This document shows positions 43,004 through 55,156 of a DNA stretch of 64,000 nt, one piece after another. The position numbers and the translations under genes were made by a program. Origin of the DNA: Agromyces kandeliae (GTDB lineage Bacteria; Actinomycetota; Actinomycetes; Actinomycetales; Microbacteriaceae); NCBI RefSeq assembly GCF_009674665.1, contig NZ_WKJD01000021.1, forward strand, positions 248,001 through 312,000, read 5' to 3'. The first letter of the stretch is position 1; every line of letters starts with the position of its first letter. The notes beneath the pieces are model-generated. The model did not search any database and was not told the DNA's origin. It worked only from the letters and a program-made list of their open reading frames with translations.

Positions 43004-44773
43004 CTACGCGCCGAGCTGGAGGTTCGCACCCGGGATCGCCGCCAGGAGATCCTTCGTGTACTGCTCCGTGGGGTTCTCGAACACGTCGTCGGTGGCCGCG
43101 GCCTCGACGATCCGTCCCTTCTGCATCACGCACACGTTGTCGGCGATGACGCGCACGACGGCGAGGTCGTGCGTGATGAAGAGGTAGGTGAGGTCGAGTT
43201 CGGCCTGCAGGTCGGCGAGCAGGCGCAGGATCTGGGCCTGCACGAGCACGTCGAGCGCCGACACGGCCTCGTCGAGGACGACGATCTCCGGCTTCAGCGC
43301 GAGCGCACGCGCGATCGCGATGCGCTGACGCTGGCCGCCGGAGAGCTCGTTCGGGTAGCGGCCGACGAGGGTCCGGGGCAGCGACACCTGGTCGAGCAGC
43401 TCGAACACGCGAGCGCGACGCGACGCGCGGTCGCCCACGCCGTGCGTGACCAGCGGCTCCGAGATGGTGTTGCCGATGTTCCGGAGCGGGTTCAGCGATC
43501 CGTACGGGTCCTGGAACACGGGCTGCATCCGACTGCGCAGGTCGAACAGCTCCTTGCCCGTCAGGCTCGCCAGGTCCTTGCCGCCCACGATGATCTTGCC
43601 GCTGGTGACGTCCTCGAGCTTGAGCAGCATCTTCGCGACCGTGGACTTGCCCGAACCGGACTCGCCCACGAGCGCGGTCGTGGTGCCCTTCGGGATCTCG
43701 AAGGAGACCTTGTCCACCGCGGTGAAGTCGCCCGAGCCGCGGATCTTGAAGACCTTCGTGAGGTCCTCGACCACGATGGCGGGGGGCTGCGCGGCCGCGG
43801 CCTCGTGCGCCTCGGCGCGGGCCTCGGCCGTCGCGATCAGGTCGATCGTGTCGGTCGTCGTCCCGACCTCGGAGCCCGTCTCGTGCGCCGCGCCCTCCTG
43901 ACCGTGGATCGTGGACGTGATTCGACGCGACGCCAGGCTCGGCGCCGCGGCCACGAGGCGCTGGGTGTACGGGTGCTGCGGGTTCTGCAGGATCTCGAGC
44001 GAGGGTCCCGACTCGACGACCCTGCCCTTGTACATGACCACGAGCTGCTCGGCGCGCTCGGCGGCGAGGCCGAGGTCGTGCGTGATGAACAGCAGGGTCG
44101 TGCCGAGCTCGCGCGTCAGGGACTCGAGGTGGTCGAGGATGACGCGCTGGACCGTGACGTCGAGCGCCGAGGTCGGCTCGTCGGCGATCAGCAGCTGCGG
44201 ATCGGCCGAGAGGCCCATGCCGATGAGCACACGCTGGCGCATGCCGCCGGAGAACTGGTGCGGGAACTGCTTGAGACGGCGGTCCGCATCCTGCAGGCCG
44301 GCCTGCTTGAGCACCTCGATCGCACGGGCCCGGACCTCCTTGCGGCCGGTCGCGATGCCGTTGGCCCTGATGGCCTCCTCGACCTGGAACCCGATCGACC
44401 AGACCGGGTTCAGGTTCGACATCGGGTCCTGCGGCACGAAGCCGATCTTGCGACCGCGGATGGCCTCCATCTCCTTCTTCGACGCCTTGGAGATGTCCTG
44501 GCCGTCGAGGATGATCTGGCCGCCTGCGATCTGCCCGGAGCCGGGCAGCAGGTTGATGATCGCGTGCGCGGTCGTGGACTTGCCCGATCCGGACTCGCCC
44601 ACGATCGCGAGGCTCTGGCCGCGGTAGAGCGTGATGTCGACGCCGTCGACGGCCGTGACCTTGCCCTCCTGGGTCGTGAACTGGACCTTGAGGTCCTTGA
44701 TCTCGAGGAGCGGCCGCTCCTCGCCCTCGGGCGTGGTGTGCTTCACGTCGCTTCCGTTCACAGTGGAGGTCAT
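43004..44773 (-). CDS. Peptide ABC transporter, fused dual ATP-binding protein
   Basis: A 589-residue fusion of OppD-like and OppF-like ATPases that powers peptide import. NBD1 (about 22-270): Walker A GESGSGKST, signature FSGGMRQR, Walker B LLIADEPTSALD. A ~45-residue Ala/Glu-rich linker follows. NBD2 (about 325-570) has its own Walker A, signature LSGGQRQR and Walker B VVLDEAVSALD (Ala for the usual Pro; the catalytic Glu is kept). Its ATG overlaps the permease stop (ATGA). Last gene of the operon. Confidence 0.94.
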   Translation of the reverse strand: MTSTVNGSDVKHTTPEGEERPLLEIKDLKVQFTTQEGKVTAVDGVDITLYRGQSLAIVGESGSGKSTTAHAIINLLPGSGQIAGGQIILDGQDISKASKKEMEAIRGRKIGFVPQDPMSNLNPVWSIGFQVEEAIRANGIATGRKEVRARAIEVLKQAGLQDADRRLKQFPHQFSGGMRQRVLIGMGLSADPQLLIADEPTSALDVTVQRVILDHLESLTRELGTTLLFITHDLGLAAERAEQLVVMYKGRVVESGPSLEILQNPQHPYTQRLVAAAPSLASRRITSTIHGQEGAAHETGSEVGTTTDTIDLIATAEARAEAHEAAAAQPPAIVVEDLTKVFKIRGSGDFTAVDKVSFEIPKGTTTALVGESGSGKSTVAKMLLKLEDVTSGKIIVGGKDLASLTGKELFDLRSRMQPVFQDPYGSLNPLRNIGNTISEPLVTHGVGDRASRRARVFELLDQVSLPRTLVGRYPNELSGGQRQRIAIARALALKPEIVVLDEAVSALDVLVQAQILRLLADLQAELDLTYLFITHDLAVVRVIADNVCVMQKGRIVEAAATDDVFENPTEQYTKDLLAAIPGANLQLGA

Positions 44774-45720
44774 CGCTGCGCCCTCGCCTTCGGGTCGAGC
44801 GCGTCGCGGACGACCTCGCCGAGCATGATGAAGCTCAGGACGGTCACCGAGAGCGCGATGGAGGGCAGGATCAGCGTCTGCGGGTTCGTCCGCAGGTCGA
44901 CCTGGGCCTGGCTGATGTCGTTGCCCCACGACATCGTGCTCGAGGGCAGTCCGACGCCGAGGAACGACAGCGTCGCCTCGGCGACGATGGCGGACGCGAG
45001 CGAGATGGTCGTGATCACGATCACCGGGGCGATCGAGTTCGGGAGGACGTGGCGGATCAGGATCCGGAGCCGCGTGACGCCGACGGCCGTGGCCGCCATG
45101 ACGAAGTCGGCGTTCTTCACCCTGAGGATCTCGGCCCTCAGCACACGCGCCGTCGCCGGCCACGCGAAGATGCCGATGGCGAGGGAGATCGTCCACACGC
45201 TCGCGTACTGCGAGAGCACCGACATGATGACGACCGCGGCGAGGATGTAGGGGATCGAGAAGAAGATGTCGCCGAGTCGCGACAGGACCGCGTCGACCCA
45301 ACCGCCGTAGAAGCCCGCGAGCGCACCGAAGAAGATGCCGAGCGATGCGACGAGGAACGTCACGATGAGGCCCACCGACAGCGAGGTGGACGTGCCGTAG
45401 ATGATCCGCGAGTAGATGTCGCAGCCCTGGCGGTTGTAGCCGAGGACGCTGCCGTCACCGGGGCCCTGGTTGCTCAGCGAGAGCTGGCAGTACCGCGGGT
45501 CGACGCTCGTGAAGAGCGCCGGGAAGAGCGCCACGACGACGATCAGGACGATCAGCGCCGAGGAGATCCAGAACATCGGACGCTTGCGCACGTCGCGCCA
45601 GGCGTCGGTCCAGAGGTTCGTCGGCTTGCCGTCGGCCTTGACGGAGTCGATCGCGACGAGCGGAGTCTCGTCGATCGGCGCCACGAAGTGCGCCTGAGTG
45701 GGGCGGGTGTTACTTGGCAT
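44770..45720 (-). CDS. Peptide ABC transporter permease (DppC-like)
   Basis: A 316-residue permease with an N-terminal tail, six predicted helices and the EAA loop (ARVLRAEILRVKNADFVMAA) that contacts the ATPase, of the OppC/DppC family. A periplasmic-side loop with two cysteines (RYCQLSLSNQ, NRQGCDIYSR) may be disulfide-bonded. It overlaps the upstream permease gene by 11 nt and the ATPase gene by 4 nt. Confidence 0.93.
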   Translation of the reverse strand: MPSNTRPTQAHFVAPIDETPLVAIDSVKADGKPTNLWTDAWRDVRKRPMFWISSALIVLIVVVALFPALFTSVDPRYCQLSLSNQGPGDGSVLGYNRQGCDIYSRIIYGTSTSLSVGLIVTFLVASLGIFFGALAGFYGGWVDAVLSRLGDIFFSIPYILAAVVIMSVLSQYASVWTISLAIGIFAWPATARVLRAEILRVKNADFVMAATAVGVTRLRILIRHVLPNSIAPVIVITTISLASAIVAEATLSFLGVGLPSSTMSWGNDISQAQVDLRTNPQTLILPSIALSVTVLSFIMLGEVVRDALDPKARAQR

Positions 45721-46639
45721 AGCGGATCCTCGGGTCGAGAACGGCGTACAGCAGATCCACCAGGAGGTTGATGACGAGGTAGATCAGCACCATGACGGTC
45801 ACGAACGAGACGACGGTCGGTCCCTCGCCGCGGATGATGGCCTGGTACAGGGTTCGTCCCACGCCGGGGACGTTGAAGATGCCCTCGGTGACGGTCGCAC
45901 CGACCATGAGCACGCCGAAGTCGACGGCGAGGTAGGTCACGACGGGGATCAGCGAGTTGCGGAGGATGTGCACGGGGACGATTCGTCGGCGGGAGAGGCC
46001 CTTGCTCGCGGCGGTGCGAACGAAGTCCTGTCCTCCCGTGTCGATGACCGACGCCCTTGTCAGTCGAACGATCTGGGCGAAGCTGATCGTCGCCAGCACG
46101 ATGGCCGGCAGGACCAGGTCTTGGATCGGCGCGCCCGGGCCGACCGTCGTCCGGAACCACCCGAGCTGGATGCCGAACACGAACTGCGCCACGAAGGCGA
46201 CGACGAAGACGGGCAGCGAGATGAGGATCAGGCTGACGACGAGGAAGCTCGCATCGAAGATGCCCCCCTTGCGGAGGCCGGAGACGAGGCCGATCGTGAT
46301 GCCGAACACCATCTCGATGAGGACGGCCAGGACGGCGAGCTGCAGGGTGACCGGGAACGTCACGGCGAGGATCTCGGACACGGGCTGGCCCGAGAACGAG
46401 ACGCCGAAGTCGCCCTGGAAGATTCCGCCGAGGAAGAGCAGGTACTGCACGATGAACGGCTTGTCGAGGTTGTACCGCTCTCGGACGGCCTCGAGCACCT
46501 GGGGCGGAGGGGTCTTGTCGCCGAAGAGGGCGACGACGGGGTCGCCCGGCATGGCGAACACCATGAAGTAGATCAGGAAGGTGGTGCCGAGCAGCACAGG
46601 GATCGCCTGAAGCAGTCGGCGCGCGATGTAACCGGCCAT
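45710..46639 (-). CDS. Peptide ABC transporter permease (DppB-like)
   Basis: A 309-residue permease starting MAGYIARRLLQAIPVLLG, typical of DppB/OppB, with about six helices and an EAA loop (SVIDTGGQDFVRTAASKG). It pairs with the DppC-like subunit. It is separated from the substrate-binding protein gene by 186 nt containing a hairpin, which may lower permease expression relative to the binding protein. Confidence 0.93.
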   Translation of the reverse strand: MAGYIARRLLQAIPVLLGTTFLIYFMVFAMPGDPVVALFGDKTPPPQVLEAVRERYNLDKPFIVQYLLFLGGIFQGDFGVSFSGQPVSEILAVTFPVTLQLAVLAVLIEMVFGITIGLVSGLRKGGIFDASFLVVSLILISLPVFVVAFVAQFVFGIQLGWFRTTVGPGAPIQDLVLPAIVLATISFAQIVRLTRASVIDTGGQDFVRTAASKGLSRRRIVPVHILRNSLIPVVTYLAVDFGVLMVGATVTEGIFNVPGVGRTLYQAIIRGEGPTVVSFVTVMVLIYLVINLLVDLLYAVLDPRIRYAK

Positions 46640-46749
46640 GGATCAGGCCCCGCGATCTGCGTGTGTTGACATTGTTTGGAGAAACCTCACCGTTATGGGA
46701 GTGCGCACACACGATGTTACGCGCCTCGGCACACCCCGGATACGTGGGA

Positions 46750-46783
46750 GTGGGGCGGCGATCCGAATGGACCGCCGCCCCAC
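46750..46783 (-). terminator. Intra-operon hairpin (partial terminator/attenuator)
   Basis: A perfect 11-bp stem (GTGGGGCGGCG and its complement) with a 12-nt loop, 43 nt past the binding-protein stop and before the permease genes. Such hairpins often let binding protein outnumber the membrane complex. Confidence 0.55.
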
Positions 46784-46825
46784 GGGCGTCAGAGAGTCTA
46801 GCTCGCTGAAACCCCTGATCGAGAA

Positions 46826-48445
46826 TTACTCGCTCTTGGTGACCTCGTAGTAGAGCGGCACCGAGTTCCAGCCGAACTGGACGTTCTCGACCTGCTCGCC
46901 CCACGCGCCGTTGACGGTGGAGTACCAGAGCGGGATCGCGGGGAGGTCCTCGAAGAGGATCTCCTGCGCCTGCTGGAACTTCTCGATGCCCGCCTCGACC
47001 TCGGTCTCGCTGAGGCCTTCGTTGATGAGGGCGTCGAACTCGGGGTTCGAGTAGTCACCGTCGTTCGAACCCGCGCCGGTCACGTAGATCGGTCCGAGGA
47101 AGTTGGAGAGCGACGGGTAGTCGGCCTGCCAACCGGTGCGGAAGCCGGTCTCGATGGTGCGGTCGGTGATGGCGGTGCGGAACTCCGCGAACGTCGGGTA
47201 CGGAGCACCCGACGCGTCGATGCCGAGCTCGTTCTTGATCTGGTTGGTCACTGCGTCGACCCAGCCCTGGTGGCCGCCGTCGGCGTTGTAGCCGATCTGG
47301 AACGAACCCTCCCACGGGCTGATGGCGTCGGCCTCGGCCCACAGCTCCTTGGCGAGCTCCGGGTCGTACTCGAGGACGTCGCTACCGGGGATGTCCTCCG
47401 AGTAGCCGTCGATGACCGGCGACGTGAAGTCGTGGGCCGGGGTACGGGTACCCGAGAAGATCACGTCGGTGACCTCTTCGCGGTTGATCGCGTGCGAGAT
47501 CGCGGCGCGGCGGAGCTTGCCCTCCTCGCCACCGAAGTGCGCGAGACGGTCCGGGACCACGAAGGACTGGAAGATCGCAGCGCCCTGGGTGACCGAGCGG
47601 TCGCCGAACTCGTCCTGGAAGGTCGAGAGCGCGCTGTCCGGGATGGCGTCGAGCACGTCGAGGTTGCCGCCCTGGAGGTCGGCGTACGCCGCGTCCTGCG
47701 TCGCGTAGAAGATGATCGAGAGACCACCGTTGGCGGCCTGGCGGTCGCCCTGGTAGTCCTCGTTCACGACGAGGTCGATGCGCTCGTTGTGCTTCCACGC
47801 ACCCTCGCCATCGAGCATGTACGGGCCGTTGCCGATCGGGTTCTCACCGAAGGCGTCGAGGTCCTCCCACGCCGCCTCGGGCAGCGGGAAGAACGCCGAG
47901 TAGCCGAGTCGCAGCGGGAAGTCGGACTCCGGCTGCTTCAGGGTCACGGTGAAGGTCGAGTCGTCGACCACCTCGAGGCCCGAGAGCTCGTCGACGTTCT
48001 CGTCGTAGCTGAAGCCCTCGATCGAGTCGAAGAAGTAGCTCGAGAGCTGCGCGTTGTCGAGCGCGGCGCCGTAGTTCCAGGCCTTGACGAACGACTCGGC
48101 GGTGACGTCCTCGCCGTTCGTGAACGTCTGGCCATCCTTGATGGTGATGGTGTAGGTCTGCGCGTCGTCGGTCTCGATCGACTCCGCCATGTCGTTGTGC
48201 GGAGCACCCTCGCCGTCGTAGTAGACCAGACCCGCGAAGATCGAGTCGAGGATCTTGCCGCCACCGGTCTCGTTGGTGTTGGTCGGGATCAGCGGGTTCT
48301 GGGGCTCAGAACCGTTGGTGGTGATGATCGCGGTCGAGTCGCCGGCCGGGGCTTCCGGTTCGCTGCTGGACGAGCAACCGGCGAGCGTGAGCGCGCCGGC
48401 CGCCGCAAGAGCAATGGCTGCAACGCCGATTCTCTTGATCTTCAA
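46826..48445 (-). CDS. Peptide ABC transporter substrate-binding lipoprotein (family 5)
   Basis: A 539-residue DppA/OppA-family lipoprotein capturing oligopeptides outside the cell. The signal peptide (KIKRIGVAAIALAAAG) ends in lipobox LTLAGC (Cys about 23), then a Ser-rich linker and the SBP_bac_5 domain (FTNGEDVTAESFVKAW, NPIGNGPYML). Start is TTG 48445: a perfect AGGAGG lies 4 nt upstream, whereas the longer frame has none. It heads the operon. Confidence 0.93.
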   Translation of the reverse strand: MKIKRIGVAAIALAAAGALTLAGCSSSSEPEAPAGDSTAIITTNGSEPQNPLIPTNTNETGGGKILDSIFAGLVYYDGEGAPHNDMAESIETDDAQTYTITIKDGQTFTNGEDVTAESFVKAWNYGAALDNAQLSSYFFDSIEGFSYDENVDELSGLEVVDDSTFTVTLKQPESDFPLRLGYSAFFPLPEAAWEDLDAFGENPIGNGPYMLDGEGAWKHNERIDLVVNEDYQGDRQAANGGLSIIFYATQDAAYADLQGGNLDVLDAIPDSALSTFQDEFGDRSVTQGAAIFQSFVVPDRLAHFGGEEGKLRRAAISHAINREEVTDVIFSGTRTPAHDFTSPVIDGYSEDIPGSDVLEYDPELAKELWAEADAISPWEGSFQIGYNADGGHQGWVDAVTNQIKNELGIDASGAPYPTFAEFRTAITDRTIETGFRTGWQADYPSLSNFLGPIYVTGAGSNDGDYSNPEFDALINEGLSETEVEAGIEKFQQAQEILFEDLPAIPLWYSTVNGAWGEQVENVQFGWNSVPLYYEVTKSE

Positions 48446-48518
48446 TGTTCCTCCTGTGAGATGAGCGCACGACTGTTCGATTCGTGGTCGAGCAGGGGGC
48501 GCTGGTAGGTGAATCGAG

Positions 48519-48524
48519 ACTATA
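48519..48524 (-). promoter_or_regulatory. -10 box TATAGT of the peptide ABC operon
   Basis: Minus-strand TATAGT, close to consensus, with an A/T-rich AGTTTG about 17 nt further upstream. The leader is ~65 nt. The remaining 211-nt gap to the CPBP gene shows no other element. Confidence 0.5.
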
Positions 48525-48656
48525 AGCGGGCTCCTGCCGAACAAACTTCACGGCGGAACCGTTACCGAGGCGCAATCTTGCGACGGGGTCGTGCGCAGAT
48601 GAGCAGCCGTCGACGCACGATTCTTGCGCGACGAGCGCCCGTGCGAGGATTGCCGC

Positions 48657-49421
48657 ATGCCTGCGGCACGACGTCTCCGCATCGAGGTGGCCATCGTGCT
48701 CGCGCTCTCGCTCGGCGCGTCCGCCGTCTACTCGATCGTCGCGATCATCGCCAGGCTCACGGCCGACCGCCCGCTCGGCGAGCAGAGCGCCTCGCTCAAC
48801 CAATCGAGGTCGACGCGCGAGTGGCTCGACCTCACCTACCAGGTCCTGGACGTCGTCTTCGGCCTGGCGGTCGTGGCCCTCGTGCTCTACCTGCTCTGGC
48901 AACCGGGCCGCAGCCCGTTCCGACGGATCGGCTTCGACCTGACGAGGCCGGGGAGGGACGCGGCATCCGGGCTGCTGCTCGCGACCGTCATCGGCGTGCC
49001 GGGCCTCGCGCTCTATGCGGCCGGTCGCGCGCTCGGCTTCACCGTCGCGGTCGTGCCGCAGCCGCTCGACACCTACTGGTGGACGATCCCGGTCCTGGTG
49101 CTCGCCGCCCTGAAGGCGGCGCTGACCGAGGAGCTCATCGCGGTCGGCTACCTCTTCACCCGCTTGCGCGAACTCGGCGTCGGCCCGTGGGCGACGATCC
49201 TGTCGAGCGCCCTCCTCCGCGGCAGCTACCACCTGTACCAGGGGTTCGGCGGGTTCATAGGCAACGCCGTCATGGGCGTCGTCTTCGGCTGGGCCTACAC
49301 GCGCTGGGGCCGCACGATGCCCCTGGTCATCGCGCACTGGCTCCTCGACATCGTGAGCTTCGTCGGCTACCCGCTCGCGGCGGGCTGGTGGCCCGGACTC
49401 TTCGCACCGCCCGCGGAGTGA
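48657..49421 (+). CDS. CPBP-family intramembrane protease-like protein
   Basis: A 254-residue protein with about seven hydrophobic helices and the CPBP/Abi (PF02517) core: the Glu pair in ALTEELIAVGYLF, the first His in RGSYHLYQGFGG and the second in IAHWLLDIVSF. The Arg of the usual EExxxR motif is not at its normal place (Val/Gly there), so activity may differ. Substrate unknown. Its last 55 nt overlap the opposite-strand gene that ends at 49367. Confidence 0.85.
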   Translation: MPAARRLRIEVAIVLALSLGASAVYSIVAIIARLTADRPLGEQSASLNQSRSTREWLDLTYQVLDVVFGLAVVALVLYLLWQPGRSPFRRIGFDLTRPGRDAASGLLLATVIGVPGLALYAAGRALGFTVAVVPQPLDTYWWTIPVLVLAALKAALTEELIAVGYLFTRLRELGVGPWATILSSALLRGSYHLYQGFGGFIGNAVMGVVFGWAYTRWGRTMPLVIAHWLLDIVSFVGYPLAAGWWPGLFAPPAE

Positions 49422-49861
49422 CCGACGGGGGCGTCCGACCCGGCGGGCGCAGGCGGCCGAGCGGGCGCTGGCGACGGATGCCGCGGCCTGGGCGCATCGA
49501 CCAGGTGCCGGGAGCCGGCGAGCGCGACCACGGTCGCCGGCATCGGCGGCAGCGTCTCCTCGGGCGGTTCAACACGCAGGTCGGAGTCGTTCGAGCGCAC
49601 GAGTGCGCCGTCGATCCAGCTTCGGCGGCCGGGAGTGCAGACGGCTGAGAACTGCTCGGCGCCGCCGTAGAACCCGCCGCGCGAGAGGTCGCTGAACGAC
49701 TCGGCGCGCCGGAGCGCGTCGGCCAGTTGCGGATTGCGGCGATCGAGCAGGCCGGCCCGCTGCTCGAGCCCGAGTCCCCGCGCGCCGGCGAGCGTGCAGC
49801 CGACCATGAGCCCCACGAAGCCGAGCGTGGCGAGCAGGGCGACGACATCCATCGGGATCAT
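49367..49861 (-). CDS. Hypothetical single-pass membrane protein
   Basis: A 164-residue protein with one N-terminal hydrophobic helix (VVALLATLGFVGLMVGC) and a polar C-terminal half that becomes Pro/Ala-rich. No family recognised. AGGGGG about 6 nt before ATG 49861 supports translation; GTG 49867 is also in frame. Because its last 55 nt lie antisense to the CPBP gene, the low-complexity tail may be read-through sequence. Confidence 0.55.
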   Translation of the reverse strand: MIPMDVVALLATLGFVGLMVGCTLAGARGLGLEQRAGLLDRRNPQLADALRRAESFSDLSRGGFYGGAEQFSAVCTPGRRSWIDGALVRSNDSDLRVEPPEETLPPMPATVVALAGSRHLVDAPRPRHPSPAPARPPAPAGSDAPVGHSAGGAKSPGHQPAASG

Positions 49862-50002
49862 GCGCACCCCCTATGTGCGAGTGATCCTCAGTGTACTCCC
49901 GGGGGCGGTCGAGGGGTGGCCCGGATGCCGCCGTCCGCCGCGACGCGGACCATGTTCGATGCCGGGCCGGATGCGCCCGGCCCCACGTCAGGAGAAGGAA
50001 GC

Positions 50003-50191
50003 ATGGACCTCGCGCACGCCCTCACCGCGGGCGGCCTCGCCGGCCGTCGCACCGACCACCGCTTCACCGCGGACGAGACGGAGATCCGCGCGGCCGAGGA
50101 GCGCGTGGCGCGACGACGGGCCGCGGCGGTCGAGCGCCACCCGATCACGTTCACCGAACGCGGACGCCACGCCGCGCCGCGGACGGCCTGA
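50003..50191 (+). CDS. Small Arg-rich protein, unknown
   Basis: A 62-residue protein (MDLAHALTAGG start) with a long charged helix (ETEIRAAEERVARRRAAAVE). It has a strong Shine-Dalgarno (AGGAGAAGGA) and is preceded by a 7-bp hairpin (49964-49983). An in-frame ATG at 49952 would extend it by 17 residues across that hairpin, but the ribosome site favours 50003. Ends inside a terminator stem. Confidence 0.6.
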   Translation: MDLAHALTAGGLAGRRTDHRFTADETEIRAAEERVARRRAAAVERHPITFTERGRHAAPRTA

Positions 50192-50205
50192 CGGCCCGTC
50201 CGCGG
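50177..50205. terminator. Terminator hairpin overlapping a gene end
   Basis: A perfect 10-bp stem (CCGCGGACGG and its complement) with a 9-nt loop that includes the small gene's TGA, between it and the convergent gcvP. Confidence 0.65.
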
Positions 50206-50263
50206 CACGCGTCACCGCGTCTGCTGCAGAGCGCCGGGACGGCGCCTCGCGGCGAGCGGACCG

Positions 50264-53161
<2,898 letters not shown>

Positions 53162-53180
53162 CGTCTTCCTCGGGGTGGGA

Positions 53181-53552
53181 CTACTCGCCCGTGAGGGCGC
53201 GGTACTCGTCGTGGCTGAGCAGGGCGGGCAGCGACGTGGTGGTGAGCTTCAGGAGCCATCCGTCGCCGTACGGGTCGCTGTTGACGAGCTCGGGAGAGTC
53301 GACGACGGCCTGGTTCGACTCGACGACCTCGCCGTCGACCGGGGCGAACAGCTCGCCGACCGACTTCGTCGACTCGATCTCGCCCACGACCGTGCCGGCG
53401 ACGACGGTGCTGCCGGCGTCGGGCAGGTCGACGTAGACGACGTCGCCGAGCTTCTCGGCGGCGTAGTCGGTGATGCCGACGGTGACGGTGTCGCCGTCGA
53501 CCTTCACCCACTCGTGCTCGGCGGTGTACTTCAGGTCGGTTCGGTCGGTCAT
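53181..53552 (-). CDS. gcvH: Glycine cleavage system H protein
   Basis: A 123-residue lipoyl carrier. The lipoylated lysine is in [19 protein letters not shown] lies 7 nt before the ATG. 65 nt separate it from gcvT without an obvious terminator, so it is in the same operon. Confidence 0.97.
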   Translation of the reverse strand: MTDRTDLKYTAEHEWVKVDGDTVTVGITDYAAEKLGDVVYVDLPDAGSTVVAGTVVGEIESTKSVGELFAPVDGEVVESNQAVVDSPELVNSDPYGDGWLLKLTTTSLPALLSHDEYRALTGE

Positions 53553-53617
53553 GGGGTGCTCCTCGTGGTGGTCGTGTGGTGCGGGCCCGGCGGTGCGTCC
53601 GTCGGAGGGATCGTGGG

Positions 53618-54796
53618 TCAGGCGTCGCGCTTGTAGAACGGCAGGGCGGTGACGGATGCCGCGACGCGCGTGCCGCGGACGTCGACGAAGAGGGACGAGC
53701 CGACCTCCGCGAGGTCGGGGGCGACGAAGGCCATCGCGACCGGGTGGCCGAGCGTGGGCGAGAGCGCGCCGGAGGTGATCTCGCCGACCTTCCGGGCGTC
53801 GTCGCCCTCGCCGTCGTAGACCTCGTAGCCCGCCCGGGGTGCGCGGCGGCCGTCGGCGGTGAGCCCGACGAGGACGGGCGCGCCCTCGGCGGGGCCCTGC
53901 TCGATCGCGGCGCGGCCGACGAAGTCGCCGTCCTTGGTCAAGGCGACGACCCGGCCGAGACCGGCCTGGACCGGCAGGATGTCACGGGAGAGCTCGTGGC
54001 CGTAGAGCGGCATGCCCGCCTCGAGGCGGAGCGTGTCGCGGCTGGCGAGCCCGCACGGAACGACGCGCGGGCCGCCCGTCTCCTGGAGTGCCTCCCACAG
54101 CGCCTTCGCGCGCTCGGGCGCGACGTAGAGCTCGAAGCCGTCCTCGCCGGTGTAGCCGGTGCGGGCGACGAGCACGGGCGCACCCTCCCAGGTCGCGGCG
54201 ATCGCGCGGTAGTACTTCAGCGCGGCGAGGGCGGCGACGAAGTCCTCCTCGTCGTTGCCCGGGCCCTCGATGCCGAAGCCCGGGGTCTGCTGCAGCACCT
54301 CGAGTGCGTCGGGCCCCTGCAGGGCGACGAGCGCGATGTCGTCGGACTCGTCGAAGACGTCGGCCTCGAAGGGCGCCGTGCGCGCACGCAGTTCCTCGGC
54401 GACGACGTGGCGGTTGGCGGCGTTGGCCACGACCATGTAGCGGTCGGGCCCGGTGCGGTAGATCACGAGGTCGTCGATGACGCCGCCGTCGCGGCCGAGG
54501 AGGAGCGAGTACTTGGCCTGGCCCTCGACGATCGCCGAGAGCTTGCCCGCGAGCGCGTAGTCGAGCGCGTCGGACGCCTCGGGTCCGACGACCACGATCT
54601 CGCCCATGTGCGAGAGGTCGAAGAGGCCGGCGTGCTCGCGGACCGCGTGGTGCTCCGCGAGGTCGCTGGAGTAGCGGACCGGCATCTGCCAGCCGGCGAA
54701 GTCGGTGAACGACGCGCCCGCGGCGCGGTGCACCTCGTCGAGGGGGCTGCGGCGCTCGTTGGTGCCGGGGTCGGTGGTTCCGGGTGCGTCGGTCAC
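53618..54796 (-). CDS. gcvT: Aminomethyltransferase, T protein
   Basis: A 392-residue tetrahydrofolate-dependent T protein releasing ammonia and making methylene-THF. [22 protein letters not shown] and [14 protein letters not shown] are family motifs. Start GTG 54796 with GGAG 7 nt upstream. First gene of the operon, 44 nt after the tandem glycine riboswitch. Confidence 0.96.
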   Translation of the reverse strand: MTDAPGTTDPGTNERRSPLDEVHRAAGASFTDFAGWQMPVRYSSDLAEHHAVREHAGLFDLSHMGEIVVVGPEASDALDYALAGKLSAIVEGQAKYSLLLGRDGGVIDDLVIYRTGPDRYMVVANAANRHVVAEELRARTAPFEADVFDESDDIALVALQGPDALEVLQQTPGFGIEGPGNDEEDFVAALAALKYYRAIAATWEGAPVLVARTGYTGEDGFELYVAPERAKALWEALQETGGPRVVPCGLASRDTLRLEAGMPLYGHELSRDILPVQAGLGRVVALTKDGDFVGRAAIEQGPAEGAPVLVGLTADGRRAPRAGYEVYDGEGDDARKVGEITSGALSPTLGHPVAMAFVAPDLAEVGSSLFVDVRGTRVAASVTALPFYKRDA

Positions 54797-54840
54797 GAGT
54801 TCTCCAGGATCGCGCGGATCACGCGGCGGTCGCCGCGGAA

Positions 54841-55045
54841 GAACTCCCCCTCTGTCATGGGCCTGAGAGCTTCGCGACGCTCCGGGGGAGCTGTGCTTTC
54901 ACCTTCGGCGGGAAGCCGCCGGGGCGGCATCCGCTTTTCAGAGTCGGCCTCGTCATCGCGGTGATGCGACCTGAGAGATTGGCGGGGAGGCTTGCTCCTT
55001 CGGTGCCGGCGGCGTTCCGTGAAGGAACCTCCGGCTCTCCCGCGA
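54841..55045 (-). ncRNA. Tandem glycine riboswitch
   Basis: Two glycine aptamers occur in series on the minus strand. The first opens near 55043 with GGAGAGCCGGAGG and closes with CTCTCAGG (54977-54970); the second follows with GCCGAAGGTGAAAGC and closes with CTCTCAGG, then ACAGAGGGGGAG at its end. This matches the gcvT-type element that switches on glycine cleavage genes when glycine is abundant. No separate terminator stem is obvious, so control may act on translation. Confidence 0.92.
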
Positions 55046-55156
55046 TGCGTCGATGGCCCGGTATGCGGTTGTCGGGGGCAGTCTACCAACGCGCGCGCCC
55101 GGGTTCGCGCGCAGCCGCGCGAGCGCGTCGCGAGGGTGCCGCGTCATGCGATTGGC

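Noticed and set aside
49952-50002. 17-codon N-terminal extension of the small Arg-rich protein from ATG 49952
   Set aside because: It would cross a hairpin and the strong Shine-Dalgarno that clearly serves ATG 50003.
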